DNA of 24,889 nucleotides, from the NCBI GenBank assembly GCA_039194995.1, contig JBCCVR010000110.1:1-24889 (forward strand), written 5' to 3'. The translations under genes and the position numbers were made by a program. Below are positions 15,920 through 24,544 of the stretch, in pieces. This DNA is from CCY15215 sp039194995 (GTDB lineage Bacteria > Cyanobacteriota > Cyanobacteriia > Cyanobacteriales > Spirulinaceae). Under the pieces are notes generated by a model. The model was not told the DNA's origin. It made no database searches and saw only the letters and a list, made by a program, of their open reading frames with translations. Positions within the stretch are counted from its first letter, which is position 1; each line of letters begins with the position of its first letter.

Positions 15920-18900
15920 TTATAGTTGATGTAAGGTTTTCTCTATCCAAGCTCGGCCAAAAATTGATTCGTAAATGCGGTTGCCTACTTGGAGAATGCC
16001 CCCTTGGTTGATGACTAACCCAGATATTAGCAGATCTGCTTGTTCTGTATCATCAATGGCGAGAACCTCATTTTTCTCCAAGATTTGCCCATAAATTGCG
16101 AGCAATCTCACCGCTTTTTGTCGATCTTGGAGGAGGTAATCGCGAATTGTTCTTAAATGTTGAGGTTCGTCTTGAGTTTCCCAGTCGGTCAGTATGCGCG
16201 ATCGCACTAATTCTTCGAGCCATTCTCCTTCGCGATCGGTCGGGATAGTAGAGGGATGGTTGCGGATGAGTTGACAGAGTTTTTGGGTTAGAAAGGGTTG
16301 GCCTCCCGTCCAAGCTAAGATTTCTGTCAGGAGGGTTTGGGGGTTCGTCACCCGTTCGCTTAAACCATAGAGTAAGGGTTGAACTTCATGTTTTCTAAAA
16401 TAGGCGAGTTCAATTTTTTGACCGATGTTAAATGCCGTGGTGTTTTTGGATTGAATTAATTGATAAGGAGAGGCTGCACCGAGTAAGACAAAAGTAAGGC
16501 GATTATAATCTGGAATTTCTGCTCTACTATTATAGCAGTAACGGAGAATTTTGAATAAGGGATCGGTATCGAAATCTAGGTTGAGGACGGTATCTATTTC
16601 ATCGATGAAGATGGCAATTTTTCCCGGAATATTGGGCAGTAAGATGGTTTCGATGAACTCCAAAAGACGTTGACTGGGAGACAAAAGATCGCGATCGCGC
16701 CACCAACTGCGAAGATTAACGGTATCTGAGAGATGAAACGCTTTCACCAATAAATAGGCGAAACCAGCATACCACTGTTCCGGACGAACTTGGCGATCGC
16801 TAATTCCGGTCAGATCGATCGCCGCACAGTGAATGCCCGCGTTTTTCAACTGTTTCACCATTTGCACGCGCAAGCTGGATTTTCCCATTTGCCGAGAATT
16901 GAGGATAGTACAGAATTCTCCTTTCATGGAGGCTTTGTAGAGTTGTCTGTCGGCAGAACGGACGACATAGGTGGGAGCATCCATTGGCAGACTTCCACCA
17001 ACTTGATAGTCAAAATCTGAGGGTTCTTCTCCACTTCTCAGTAATTCGTTTTCTATTTTTAGTTCCGCTTGAGTTAATTTGAGAACTTCTACGGTTTGAG
17101 AGAGTTCTTGGGTGCGTTCTTCTACTTTTTGTTCTAACTGGGTGTAGAGGCGAGAATTTTCAATAGAGATAGCTGCTTGGGATGAGAGGATTTTTAAAAG
17201 TTCTAGACGATCCTTTGTAAAGGTGTTGGTCGCTAGGTTATTTTCTAGGTAGATAATGCCACTAATATTGCTTTGGTTGATGAGGGGAGTACAAAGAATA
17301 GATTGACATTGATGCTGTTGAATATAAGGATCGTTGATAAAGTCTCCTTCGTTCATAGCATTGTGTAAAACCACTGTTTCGCAAGTGCGGGCGACATAAC
17401 GAACTATTTTTAAAGACAATTTTGGAAACGCCTCAATTGGAATTGACTGCAACACTAAAACCTTGTCAGACTCAGTTTCTTTTATCGCTTCAATCAATAA
17501 CTTTTCATCACTCGGTAAAATTAAAATCCCTCGTCCTGCTCCAGCATTTTCGATGAGAATATTCATTAAATTTGCTAGTAACTTTTCTAAAACAATTTCA
17601 CTGGAAAGAGCATTAGTCGATTTTATGACTGTGGCGATGTCTAGCAACTCTGTGCTACCCGAGCTAGTATCTATGCTAGAAGTATTGGAGATAGTTAATG
17701 TTGAGGATTTTGTAGAAAGAAAAAATTCTGGGTAGCGAGTTTCTATATCTCGTACTTTGGCTACTGCACCCCAGCGCTGGTAGGCGTAATGGGCTTCTTT
17801 GAGGTAGAGTTGGGCAAGGGGATTTTGGTTTCTACTCAGATAGTATCTGCCTGCGAGTTCGTTGGCGAGGGCTTCTTCATTCAGGTATTCGTTTTTTTTC
17901 GCTAAGGCTATGGCGCGATCGTAGTATTCTCGAGCATCTCCATTTTTGTCAAGCACCCGAGCGCGTTCGGCTTCCACTAGATAGTATTTATGCTGGAAAT
18001 TCATCGGGGCGTGGTGCGCCCAGTTTTCCATTTTAGTTTGATGGGCTGCAACTGTTTCGAGTATTTGTTGGCGATCGTCTTCACTAGCCCTAGGATATAT
18101 GGCTAGCCGAGCTAAGGAATCATAGGTTTTGAATGTTCCTAACAATATACCTGCTGCAATGTTTGTATATTCTTCTAACTGAATAGCATATTCAAAAGCT
18201 TTCTCTTCTTCCTGAAATAGGTAATTAAGCCAAAGCTTGTTGAAATATAGATGAAAACCTGAACCACTATCATTAACTTCCATATGAGCATACATTATTT
18301 TTTCTTCATTGTATCCCTCCTCTTCTAAGGTCGTTAGTTCTTCCTGTTTTTTTAAATTCAGAATACTTTGCCAATATATTTTATGCCAATCTAAAATTAA
18401 TCGTTGCTCTATTTTATTAATAGCATTAGCATATTTTTCAAACTCTTGTTCAAGCCAATTCAATTCTGTACCAATTATTATTGCGTGTAAGCAATAAGTA
18501 AAAGCTGAAGCTGCTCCATATTGAAAATCTCCTGTTTCTACTCCCATTTGATAGCCTAATCGTAAGGGAGACAAAGTTACTTTTACATGTTCTTTCCAAA
18601 TCGTTATATGATCGTGTACTATCACCAATATTTTGGCTGCTATTTTTTTCGCATCAAAACGCCGTATAAACTCTAAAGCTAATTTTCCGTACTCATACCC
18701 ACGCTCAATATCATCTAGATGACCACAAAGTGTCATTCCATACAAACTATACCCAAAACCAGAATTCAGAGTGTTTCCATACTTAATAGATATATTTATC
18801 TGTTCTAGAATAATCAATGTGGACAAATTGGAGTTAACTATATAGCTTGCGGTGAGTAACGAGCTTAAGATTCTCATTGCTCCTAGCTTTACCTTATCAG

Positions 18901-21610
18901 TTGTCATCGGCATTTCGAGCAAATTCGAGACATCGCGGTTTCCTAATACGGATTGTGTTTCCTGCACGGCTTGCATGATATCCGATTGACTTGGATTTTC
19001 TGGCAAGACAATATCTAATAACTGCAACATATACAAAGACGTATTAATAGCTTCGTTCAGTTTACTTTGAGCATAGTATGCTTCTATTTGTACTTCATAT
19101 ATTTTGGCTTTATCTAGAATCGTTTTCGCTTCTTTCTTGACTGTTTCAGCCAACGCTCCCATCTCTTCAAATTTTCCAGATAGGTAAGCAACTTCAGTAG
19201 CTTCTACATATAGTTCTAAAGTCAAATCATAATTATTTTTCCAGCTATCATATTCTAGTGCTGTAATACCGATTTTTAGATAGTTAAAGGCAGGTTGATA
19301 GGCTACTGAAGCTTTTGCTTTTTTTCCTGCCTGTAGATTTAATGTTGCTAATTTGTCTAGTTCCGATCGCTCGTTAATTAAAGTGTGACCCTTGTTAAAT
19401 TGGTTGACAATATCAAAGATGTTCTGCTCTCGTTCCTCGTGGCTTATATTTGCTAATAGCAACTGTCCTAAGTGCAGATGCACCGCTTGTCGCTCTGCTT
19501 CGGGAATTAAGGAGTAAACTGCTTGCTGGATGCGATCGTGAGCGAACTTATATTCTGCGACTAGGCGATCTGAGAGACCCTCAACTTCAATTTCCATCAG
19601 TTTGTAAGTATCGCTAATGGGAACAATAAAACCCTCTCTGAGGGCAGCTCCCAATACGATTGCTGTTTCTCGAGGCGCTTTTTCAAAAACGATCGCGAGA
19701 GTTTCTAAGTTAAACTGATTACCCACACAAGCTGCAAACTTCAAAACAGCCAGAGTTTCTGGTGGCAACTTTTGTACCTTCTTCGCCATCAATTCGACTA
19801 CATTTTCTGTTATCTGCCGATCTTGAATTTGTGCTAAATCCCATTGCCACTGACAGCGCTCTCGATTAAAACTCAGCAAGTATTCCCCATACAAACTCTT
19901 TAAAAACTCAGTAATGAAAAATGGATTGCCTCTAGTTTTTGCCCTTATCAACTTTGCTAAGGGGTTGATTTGCTTTGATGTTAAATTAAGGGTATCTCCG
20001 ATTAGCTGAGTTACTTCTTTTAACTGCAAAGGTTGTAGAGAAATCTTACTAGCTGATGCGCCTGTCTTTCTTATCTCTTCTATAGTCTGACTCAATGGGT
20101 GCGTTTCATTGATTTCGTTATCTCGATAGGCTCCGATGAAGAAGAAATATTGGGTATCTGGTGTAGTTATCAGCCGTTCCAGCAGTTTCAGGGAAGCTCT
20201 ATCTGCCCACTGCAAATCGTCTAAGAAAATGGCTAGGGGATGTTCGGGTTGAGTAAAGACTGTAATGAAGTTTTGGAAAACGAGGTTAAAGCGGTTTTGG
20301 GCTTCGGCTGGCGGAAGTTCTGCTACAGGAGGTTGCACGCCCAATATTGCTTCTATTTCGGGAATAACTTTAATAATTACGCCTACATTAACCCCTAAAG
20401 CGTCCATAAGTTTCTGCTTCCACTGAACCAATTTTTCCTCGCTTTCAGTGAGGAGTTGTCGCATCAGCGATCGGAATGCTTGAATAATAGAAGCATAGGG
20501 AATGTTGCGTTGAAACTGGTCGAATTTCCCTGTAATAAAGTATCCATGGGTTTCAGTAATTGACTTATAGACTTCTCGAACTAAGGCAGATTTGCCGATA
20601 CCAGAATAGCCAGAAACTAACATGATTTCGCTAGTACCTTGACTAACGCGATGAAATGCGTTTAATAAACTGTTAATTTCTTTTTCCCTTCCATAAAGTT
20701 TTTGGGGAATCTGAAATCTCTCAGAAATATCGTTGCGACCCAGAGGAAAACTATCAATCTTGCCTTTTTCTTCCCACTGTCTTTGACATTCCTCTAAATC
20801 TGCCTTAATCCCAGAGGCTGAGTTGTAGCGGTCTTCAGCATTTTTTGCCATCAGTTTCAGTACGATATCCGAAACGGCTTGGGGAATTTCTGGTTTGATT
20901 TGGTGAGGAGGAGTTGGCTGTTTGGCGATGTGTGAATGTACGAGTTCTAAAGGATCGTCGATGAGAAAAGGTAATTGCCCGGTCAGTAACTCGTAGAACG
21001 TCACTCCCAAAGAATAAAAATCCGTTCGATAGTCTATCGCTCGATTCATCCTCCCTGTTTGTTCGGGAGAAATATAGGCTAAGGTTCCTTCCAATGTATT
21101 GGGGTTGCAGAACGTTGTCGTTTCTCGCGACAGCACTGTAGAAATGCCGAAATCAATTATTTTAACTTCACCTGTAGTGGGATTTAGGACGATATTTGAA
21201 GGATTTATATCTTTATGAATTACATAATTATTATGAATCCCACCTAGAATCTCAGTGATTTTAAAGGCTATGTTAAAAAAGCTGTTTACAGTCAGGTTAC
21301 TGGCTAGCTTCAGTTGCGCCAAGGATTGCCCTCCGAAATCTTCCAAGATAATCGTCAAGCGATCGTAAGTTTCTAAGCCATAAACTCTAATTACTCCTTT
21401 TAGTCTTTGGGAGTTCAGTTTTTGGAGAGTTTTATATTCTCGTTTAAACCCTGCAATAATTTCTGGTGGCGGATAAGTTTGTTTAAGCTGTTTCAGGATA
21501 ACAGTTTGGTTATCGATCGAGTTCTTTGGGTTGATGGCGGAGTAAATGATTGAGTTGGGACTTTCATATAATTTTCTGGTGAGTTGGTAATCTGTTAACA
21601 CCAGTTTCAT
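15920..21610 (-). CDS. Giant Ser/Thr kinase - AAA ATPase - TPR-like - GAF - AAA-like NTPase
   Basis: 1896 residues. The kinase (1-~275) is intact: K40 in VILK, catalytic HKD (132-134) with N139, DFG (153-155) and SPE (181-183). A STAND/AAA ATPase follows: LYGREKEI at ~305, Walker A GYSGIGKS (334-341), Walker B LAIFLDDLQWAD (459-470). Residues ~620-1300 are helical TPR-like repeats. A GAF domain lies at ~1325-1485, then a coiled coil (QLEQKVEERTQELSQ). So far this is the HstK-type architecture of cyanobacterial two-component kinases. Where those proteins have a histidine kinase, this one has an AAA-like NTPase (PF14516) with LNSRQMGKSSL (~1570) and IAIFIDEID (~1668); no H-box or HATPase motif was seen. 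ATG at 21610, no strong Shine-Dalgarno. It lies 160 bp downstream of the putative borosin precursor on the same strand, with a hairpin between them. Confidence 0.92.
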   Translation of the reverse strand: MKLVLTDYQLTRKLYESPNSIIYSAINPKNSIDNQTVILKQLKQTYPPPEIIAGFKREYKTLQKLNSQRLKGVIRVYGLETYDRLTIILEDFGGQSLAQLKLASNLTVNSFFNIAFKITEILGGIHNNYVIHKDINPSNIVLNPTTGEVKIIDFGISTVLSRETTTFCNPNTLEGTLAYISPEQTGRMNRAIDYRTDFYSLGVTFYELLTGQLPFLIDDPLELVHSHIAKQPTPPHQIKPEIPQAVSDIVLKLMAKNAEDRYNSASGIKADLEECQRQWEEKGKIDSFPLGRNDISERFQIPQKLYGREKEINSLLNAFHRVSQGTSEIMLVSGYSGIGKSALVREVYKSITETHGYFITGKFDQFQRNIPYASIIQAFRSLMRQLLTESEEKLVQWKQKLMDALGVNVGVIIKVIPEIEAILGVQPPVAELPPAEAQNRFNLVFQNFITVFTQPEHPLAIFLDDLQWADRASLKLLERLITTPDTQYFFFIGAYRDNEINETHPLSQTIEEIRKTGASASKISLQPLQLKEVTQLIGDTLNLTSKQINPLAKLIRAKTRGNPFFITEFLKSLYGEYLLSFNRERCQWQWDLAQIQDRQITENVVELMAKKVQKLPPETLAVLKFAACVGNQFNLETLAIVFEKAPRETAIVLGAALREGFIVPISDTYKLMEIEVEGLSDRLVAEYKFAHDRIQQAVYSLIPEAERQAVHLHLGQLLLANISHEEREQNIFDIVNQFNKGHTLINERSELDKLATLNLQAGKKAKASVAYQPAFNYLKIGITALEYDSWKNNYDLTLELYVEATEVAYLSGKFEEMGALAETVKKEAKTILDKAKIYEVQIEAYYAQSKLNEAINTSLYMLQLLDIVLPENPSQSDIMQAVQETQSVLGNRDVSNLLEMPMTTDKVKLGAMRILSSLLTASYIVNSNLSTLIILEQINISIKYGNTLNSGFGYSLYGMTLCGHLDDIERGYEYGKLALEFIRRFDAKKIAAKILVIVHDHITIWKEHVKVTLSPLRLGYQMGVETGDFQYGAASAFTYCLHAIIIGTELNWLEQEFEKYANAINKIEQRLILDWHKIYWQSILNLKKQEELTTLEEEGYNEEKIMYAHMEVNDSGSGFHLYFNKLWLNYLFQEEEKAFEYAIQLEEYTNIAAGILLGTFKTYDSLARLAIYPRASEDDRQQILETVAAHQTKMENWAHHAPMNFQHKYYLVEAERARVLDKNGDAREYYDRAIALAKKNEYLNEEALANELAGRYYLSRNQNPLAQLYLKEAHYAYQRWGAVAKVRDIETRYPEFFLSTKSSTLTISNTSSIDTSSGSTELLDIATVIKSTNALSSEIVLEKLLANLMNILIENAGAGRGILILPSDEKLLIEAIKETESDKVLVLQSIPIEAFPKLSLKIVRYVARTCETVVLHNAMNEGDFINDPYIQQHQCQSILCTPLINQSNISGIIYLENNLATNTFTKDRLELLKILSSQAAISIENSRLYTQLEQKVEERTQELSQTVEVLKLTQAELKIENELLRSGEEPSDFDYQVGGSLPMDAPTYVVRSADRQLYKASMKGEFCTILNSRQMGKSSLRVQMVKQLKNAGIHCAAIDLTGISDRQVRPEQWYAGFAYLLVKAFHLSDTVNLRSWWRDRDLLSPSQRLLEFIETILLPNIPGKIAIFIDEIDTVLNLDFDTDPLFKILRYCYNSRAEIPDYNRLTFVLLGAASPYQLIQSKNTTAFNIGQKIELAYFRKHEVQPLLYGLSERVTNPQTLLTEILAWTGGQPFLTQKLCQLIRNHPSTIPTDREGEWLEELVRSRILTDWETQDEPQHLRTIRDYLLQDRQKAVRLLAIYGQILEKNEVLAIDDTEQADLLISGLVINQGGILQVGNRIYESIFGRAWIEKTLHQL

Positions 21611-21691
21611 AGTCTTATCTCTAGGTTGGTCAGGGCTAATATTCTAATGATTTCCTTAATATCTATTGTAAGAAAAGTTCTAGGATATTTG

Positions 21692-21732
21692 ATATTCGAG
21701 ACGCTTTGCTTGAGGAAAGACATCTCGAATAT
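21692..21732 (-). other. 10-bp inverted repeat between precursor and kinase genes
   Basis: ATATTCGAGA (21692-21701) and TCTCGAATAT (21723-21732) pair perfectly around a 21-base loop. In the direction of the flanking minus-strand genes no T-run follows directly, so it may be an attenuator, a processing hairpin or an operator rather than a full terminator. It would raise the level of the precursor relative to the kinase mRNA if it acts as a partial stop. Confidence 0.5.
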
Positions 21733-21770
21733 TTCCTTATAGATACGGGAGTTTCATGGATTTTAGTCAG

Positions 21771-22013
21771 TTATCGTTCGATTTCATCTTCCTCTGGATC
21801 TGATGGATCTGGATCTGGGAGTGGATCGTCTACTGGATCTGTAAAGAAGATAGCTGACACATATAGTTCGCTAGCCAAGGCCGTCTCAATTAGCGGCCGA
21901 TCTAATTCAGCTAATCCTGAAGCTTCCATCAATTGTGTTGGATTGCTCGCAAAAGCTAATTGTTTATCGGGGGATGTTGCTAAGTCCAGCAAGAAATCGA
22001 ATAACCTATTCAA
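21771..22013 (-). CDS. Putative split-borosin precursor peptide
   Basis: An 80-residue protein. Residues 1-45 resemble the helical binding domain of split-borosin precursors: L-x-DF-xx-L, then NPTQLMEASGLAEL, matching in layout the recalled SonA pattern (DFFTQL, NPEAVMRAHGLT). Next comes a short hydrophobic stretch YVSAIFF (51-57), the likely methylated core, then an acidic Pro-Asp tail (DPVDDPLPDPDPSDPEEDE). The start is TTG at 22013 with a perfect AAGGAGG seven bases upstream; it overlaps the stop of the TPR gene (TTGA), so the two are coupled. The partial ORF at the right edge has a colinear end (LA[ST]-xx-[YF]-xx-A-[IL], then DP[IL]PD). The NP-x-LM-x-A-x-GL pattern also occurs in Nif11-like leaders, but the acidic tail and the methyltransferase nearby favour borosin. 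Confidence 0.72.
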   Translation of the reverse strand: MNRLFDFLLDLATSPDKQLAFASNPTQLMEASGLAELDRPLIETALASELYVSAIFFTDPVDDPLPDPDPSDPEEDEIER

Positions 22014-22783
22014 GTTTGTACCTCCTTTTGTACCAAAGATTTATACCGTTTTTGGACTTCGAAACGACCTTGCGGACTTCCGTAGACTTTCGGGTTGTAG
22101 TGAAGTGCTGTCGTAATGTTATCGAGTGAGTCTTTATATGCCTCTTTACATTTCTTTAGATCGGTTTCATATTTTCCTATTCCACCATAAGCAATAGCCC
22201 GCAGAGAATAGGCATAAGAATAGCTCTCGACTAGACTGACAGCAGTATCAAGCTTTTCTCTAGCCTGATTGTACTTTTCTACAGCCCGATTCTTGTCTCC
22301 TTTAAACTCATAATCCTGTGCTTGCTGAATCAATACTTGGCCGAAGTGGGCGAAAGCCCAAGCGTAATTGTCGTCTTCTGCGGTAGCTTCCTCAAAGCAA
22401 TAGTAAGCTCGATTGAATAACTCGACAATACTATCTGCTTTTGCTCTGTAATGTAGCTTTACCTTACCCCATTTGAAGTAAAGATAACCCAAATTAGCTT
22501 TGGCCCAAATATAAGTACCTCTTCTAAGTCGGATAGCTTCCTTGAGAGCCTCTTCGCCTTCACGGCACTTTTTATACTGCACACTGGGTTTTCCCTGCCG
22601 ATCTGGCGGAAATGTTAGTGATACCGAGTCCCGTAATGTTGCTCCATAGTGAGCGCGAGCCCAAGCATATTTTTCATCCAATTCAATAGCTTGTTTAAAT
22701 TTAGGAAGTGCCTTATCATAATCTTTCTTCAGACGGTAAATTTCTCCCTCTCGAGCGAAACTTACAGCTTTTGATTTTGGCAT
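22010..22783 (-). CDS. TPR protein in the putative borosin cluster
   Basis: 257 residues, no signal peptide, so cytoplasmic. It has tetratricopeptide-like units: AREGEIYRLKKDYDKALPKF, QAIELDEKYAWARAHYGATL, then a longer middle unit with YIWAKANLGYLYFKWG and a third YAWAFAHFGQVLIQQAQDYE. The YAW-A-x-AH consensus is shared with the adjacent TPR gene, so the two may derive from one duplication. The ATG at 22783 has AAGGAGG 11 bases upstream. The stop overlaps the TTG start of the precursor peptide. A role as adaptor holding the precursor or a partner enzyme is inferred from the coupling only; TPR domains generally mediate protein-protein contacts. Confidence 0.82.
   Translation of the reverse strand: MPKSKAVSFAREGEIYRLKKDYDKALPKFKQAIELDEKYAWARAHYGATLRDSVSLTFPPDRQGKPSVQYKKCREGEEALKEAIRLRRGTYIWAKANLGYLYFKWGKVKLHYRAKADSIVELFNRAYYCFEEATAEDDNYAWAFAHFGQVLIQQAQDYEFKGDKNRAVEKYNQAREKLDTAVSLVESYSYAYSLRAIAYGGIGKYETDLKKCKEAYKDSLDNITTALHYNPKVYGSPQGRFEVQKRYKSLVQKEVQT
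22021..22027 (-). promoter_or_regulatory. Strong Shine-Dalgarno deciding the TTG start of the precursor
   Basis: AAGGAGG on the minus strand lies seven bases before the TTG at 22013, inside the last codons of the TPR gene. This optimal site explains initiation at a non-ATG codon and suggests high precursor output coupled to the upstream gene. Confidence 0.8.
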
Positions 22784-22841
22784 TTGAACTATTACCTCCT
22801 TTATTTGTTACTTATACTAACATACCCTTAATACTTTAGCG

Positions 22842-23741
22842 TTATATCGGGATCGATTTATAACCTGTTAGTTGTTGAAACTGGGGTTCGGTATGCAAAT
22901 CAAGCCAAGCTAAGTCCACAAAGGCTCTACGCTTGCTATAGTAATCTAGAGATATAGCTTTTTCTAGATAAGTAAGAGCTTTTTTGTTTCTTCCCTCAAT
23001 AGCTGCCAAACCTCCAAGCTCATAAATAACAGCATTATTTTGTGAACCCATCCTAGCTAACTTAGCTTGCAAAGCTAACCGGGCTTGCTCTATTTCTGGT
23101 TGAGCGTCGGCCAATCCTTTCCACCGCGCTTTAGTAACGGCGATCCAATAAAGGGTTAGACTGTCTTCGGGATCTTTTTCTAAAGCTCGGTAGTAATACT
23201 CCATTGCTTCAGCATATCGTCCCATGAAACTCAGAAATAAACCTCTTTCAGCACGCCAATCTTCTTTAATGATGGTCTCGTCTAGGGCAATGGCCCGATC
23301 CAAGTCAACTAAGGCTTCCTCACAGCGCCTCAGTATTCCGTAAACTCGGCATCTGTAGGCAATCGCCCAAGCATAATCCGGTTGCAATTCGATCGCGCGA
23401 TCGAGGTCTATCAAAGCATCCTCATAACGTTCGATTCGCTCGTAAGTTACGCCGCGATGGGCCAAAGCCCAAATGTAGTCTGGCTTTAGTTTTATTGCTC
23501 GATTAAAATCCTCTAGGGCATCCTCAAAGGCATCCAGCAAAAAAGAAGTTTCTCCTCGGTGAGCCAACGCCCAAGCATAGTTTGGGTTTAGCTCTATGGC
23601 TCGGTTAAAATCTTCCAGAGCTTCCCGATAGTGCTTCATCAACCGATAGGTCTCACCTCGCCCTGCCCATGCTCTAGCATTTTGAGGGTCGCTAGTGAGA
23701 TCTCTATCTAGCTTCTCTAAAGTTTGTCCGTTGTTTCCCAT
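22842..23741 (-). CDS. TPR repeat protein in the putative borosin cluster
   Basis: 299 residues, cytoplasmic. Four well-formed TPR units start near residue 20 with the consensus AWA-x-RGE-x-Y-x-x-x-x-x-Y-x-x-AL-x-D-[FL]-[ND]-RAIEL-x-P-[ND]-YAWA-x-A-x-R; further degenerate units follow (FMGRYAEAMEYYYRALEKDP, IEGRNKKALTYLEKAISLD). The C-terminus FVDLAWLDLHTEPQFQQLTG is a cap common in cyanobacterial TPR proteins. It starts 26 bp after the methyltransferase stop and ends 58 bp before the second TPR gene, consistent with one operon. The Shine-Dalgarno is weak (AGAAAG). Its partner is unknown; peptide recognition or assembly with the methyltransferase is possible. Confidence 0.85.
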   Translation of the reverse strand: MGNNGQTLEKLDRDLTSDPQNARAWAGRGETYRLMKHYREALEDFNRAIELNPNYAWALAHRGETSFLLDAFEDALEDFNRAIKLKPDYIWALAHRGVTYERIERYEDALIDLDRAIELQPDYAWAIAYRCRVYGILRRCEEALVDLDRAIALDETIIKEDWRAERGLFLSFMGRYAEAMEYYYRALEKDPEDSLTLYWIAVTKARWKGLADAQPEIEQARLALQAKLARMGSQNNAVIYELGGLAAIEGRNKKALTYLEKAISLDYYSKRRAFVDLAWLDLHTEPQFQQLTGYKSIPI

Positions 23742-23767
23742 CGTATCTTTCTAGGTCTACTGTTTAC

Positions 23768-24544
23768 CTAAAGGTGCATCCCCAAACGCTCTACCATCTC
23801 CATGTCTATGGCTAATGGTGGGTTTGGTGGCATGTATAGAGTCGAGCTTTCGGTCACCTTCGCTTCCGGTAACTTCTCCAAAGGCATTCTCTGGATCGAT
23901 GGCTCGCAAACTGGGTGATAAACTGCTGCTTCATAGACGATCGCCTCGCTACCAAAAGTGTAATAGTTTTGCAAAACTTCTGTCAATATTTGTAACCCGC
24001 GTACATGACCTCCTTTCTCATAAAAACCACGATTTCCTACCATAGCAATTTGCCACAAAATCAGAGCACTAGTGGGGTCAAACTTGCGCCGCCTAATCAG
24101 GAAATCCGTTGCCTCAAAACTCTGACACCCGCGCTTGCCGGGATCTAGACTCAAATCAGCAAACAAGCAATCTTCTGCTGAAATACCCGGCAGCATCTGT
24201 GCTCTAAACCCTTCTTGTCTGGCTTGTCTGATAGCCTGATGAGCTGAATCAGCAAAGACACCGGGATGACCGTAGAAAACCACACAAACATTTAGACCGC
24301 GATTCACTTCTGCCAAAATACACTCTACCATCTGGGCATAAGTCTCTTTGCGCTGCCGGTTGTTCCGATTGTAAGGTAATGGTTCTGCTGTAGGGTTGAG
24401 GGAGACCAGCCATTGCGCCGTTGCTGGATCGGCTACAGCATACAACACCTTATCGGACTGTTCGATCCATGCTTTGGCGGCCAACGTCACTTGACCAACA
24501 AATTGGATTCCCGTCCCGACAATCGTTAAACAACCAGATTTCAC
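23768..24544 (-). CDS. Putative borosin alpha-N-methyltransferase (tetrapyrrole-methylase fold)
   Basis: An SAM-dependent enzyme that would methylate backbone amide nitrogens of a precursor peptide. From the GTG at 24544 it is 258 residues, close to SonM of Shewanella, and opens like that protein (SGCLTIVGTGIQFVGQ). Family blocks: RKETYAQM, VFYGHPGVFADSAHQAIRQA, MLPGISAEDCLFADLSLDPG, GCQSFEATDFL, LILWQIAMVG, IVYEA, STLYMPP. The residues equivalent to the catalytic Arg and two Tyr of borosin enzymes are present (R65, Y69, Y91 from the GTG). GISAEDCLFADL and QSFEATDF separate it from cobalamin-pathway methylases. An in-frame ATG at 24682 would add 46 residues not found in the family; the GTG has GAGG eight bases upstream and is preferred. 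The core peptide is not fused as in fungal OphMA, so this is a split system. Putative precursor ORFs lie upstream and downstream. Confidence 0.87.
   Translation of the reverse strand: MKSGCLTIVGTGIQFVGQVTLAAKAWIEQSDKVLYAVADPATAQWLVSLNPTAEPLPYNRNNRQRKETYAQMVECILAEVNRGLNVCVVFYGHPGVFADSAHQAIRQARQEGFRAQMLPGISAEDCLFADLSLDPGKRGCQSFEATDFLIRRRKFDPTSALILWQIAMVGNRGFYEKGGHVRGLQILTEVLQNYYTFGSEAIVYEAAVYHPVCEPSIQRMPLEKLPEAKVTESSTLYMPPNPPLAIDMEMVERLGMHL

Noticed and set aside
21771..22013. Nif11-type leader peptide
   Set aside because: The NP-x-LM-x-A-x-GL pattern is similar, but there is no Gly-Gly cleavage site, the tail is acidic, and the nearby modifying enzyme is a borosin-like methyltransferase rather than a lanthipeptide or heterocycle enzyme.
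21706..22116. A 136-codon + strand frame across the precursor gene
   Set aside because: Its Ser/Gly-rich run is the complement of the Pro-Asp tail codons of the minus-strand precursor; the minus-strand frame has a perfect Shine-Dalgarno and a paralogue.
23768..24544. Cobalamin/siroheme or diphthine methylase
   Set aside because: The fold is the same, but the GISAEDCLFADL and QSFEATDF blocks and the R-x3-Y plus YGHP tyrosine set fit borosin enzymes, and no tetrapyrrole genes are nearby.
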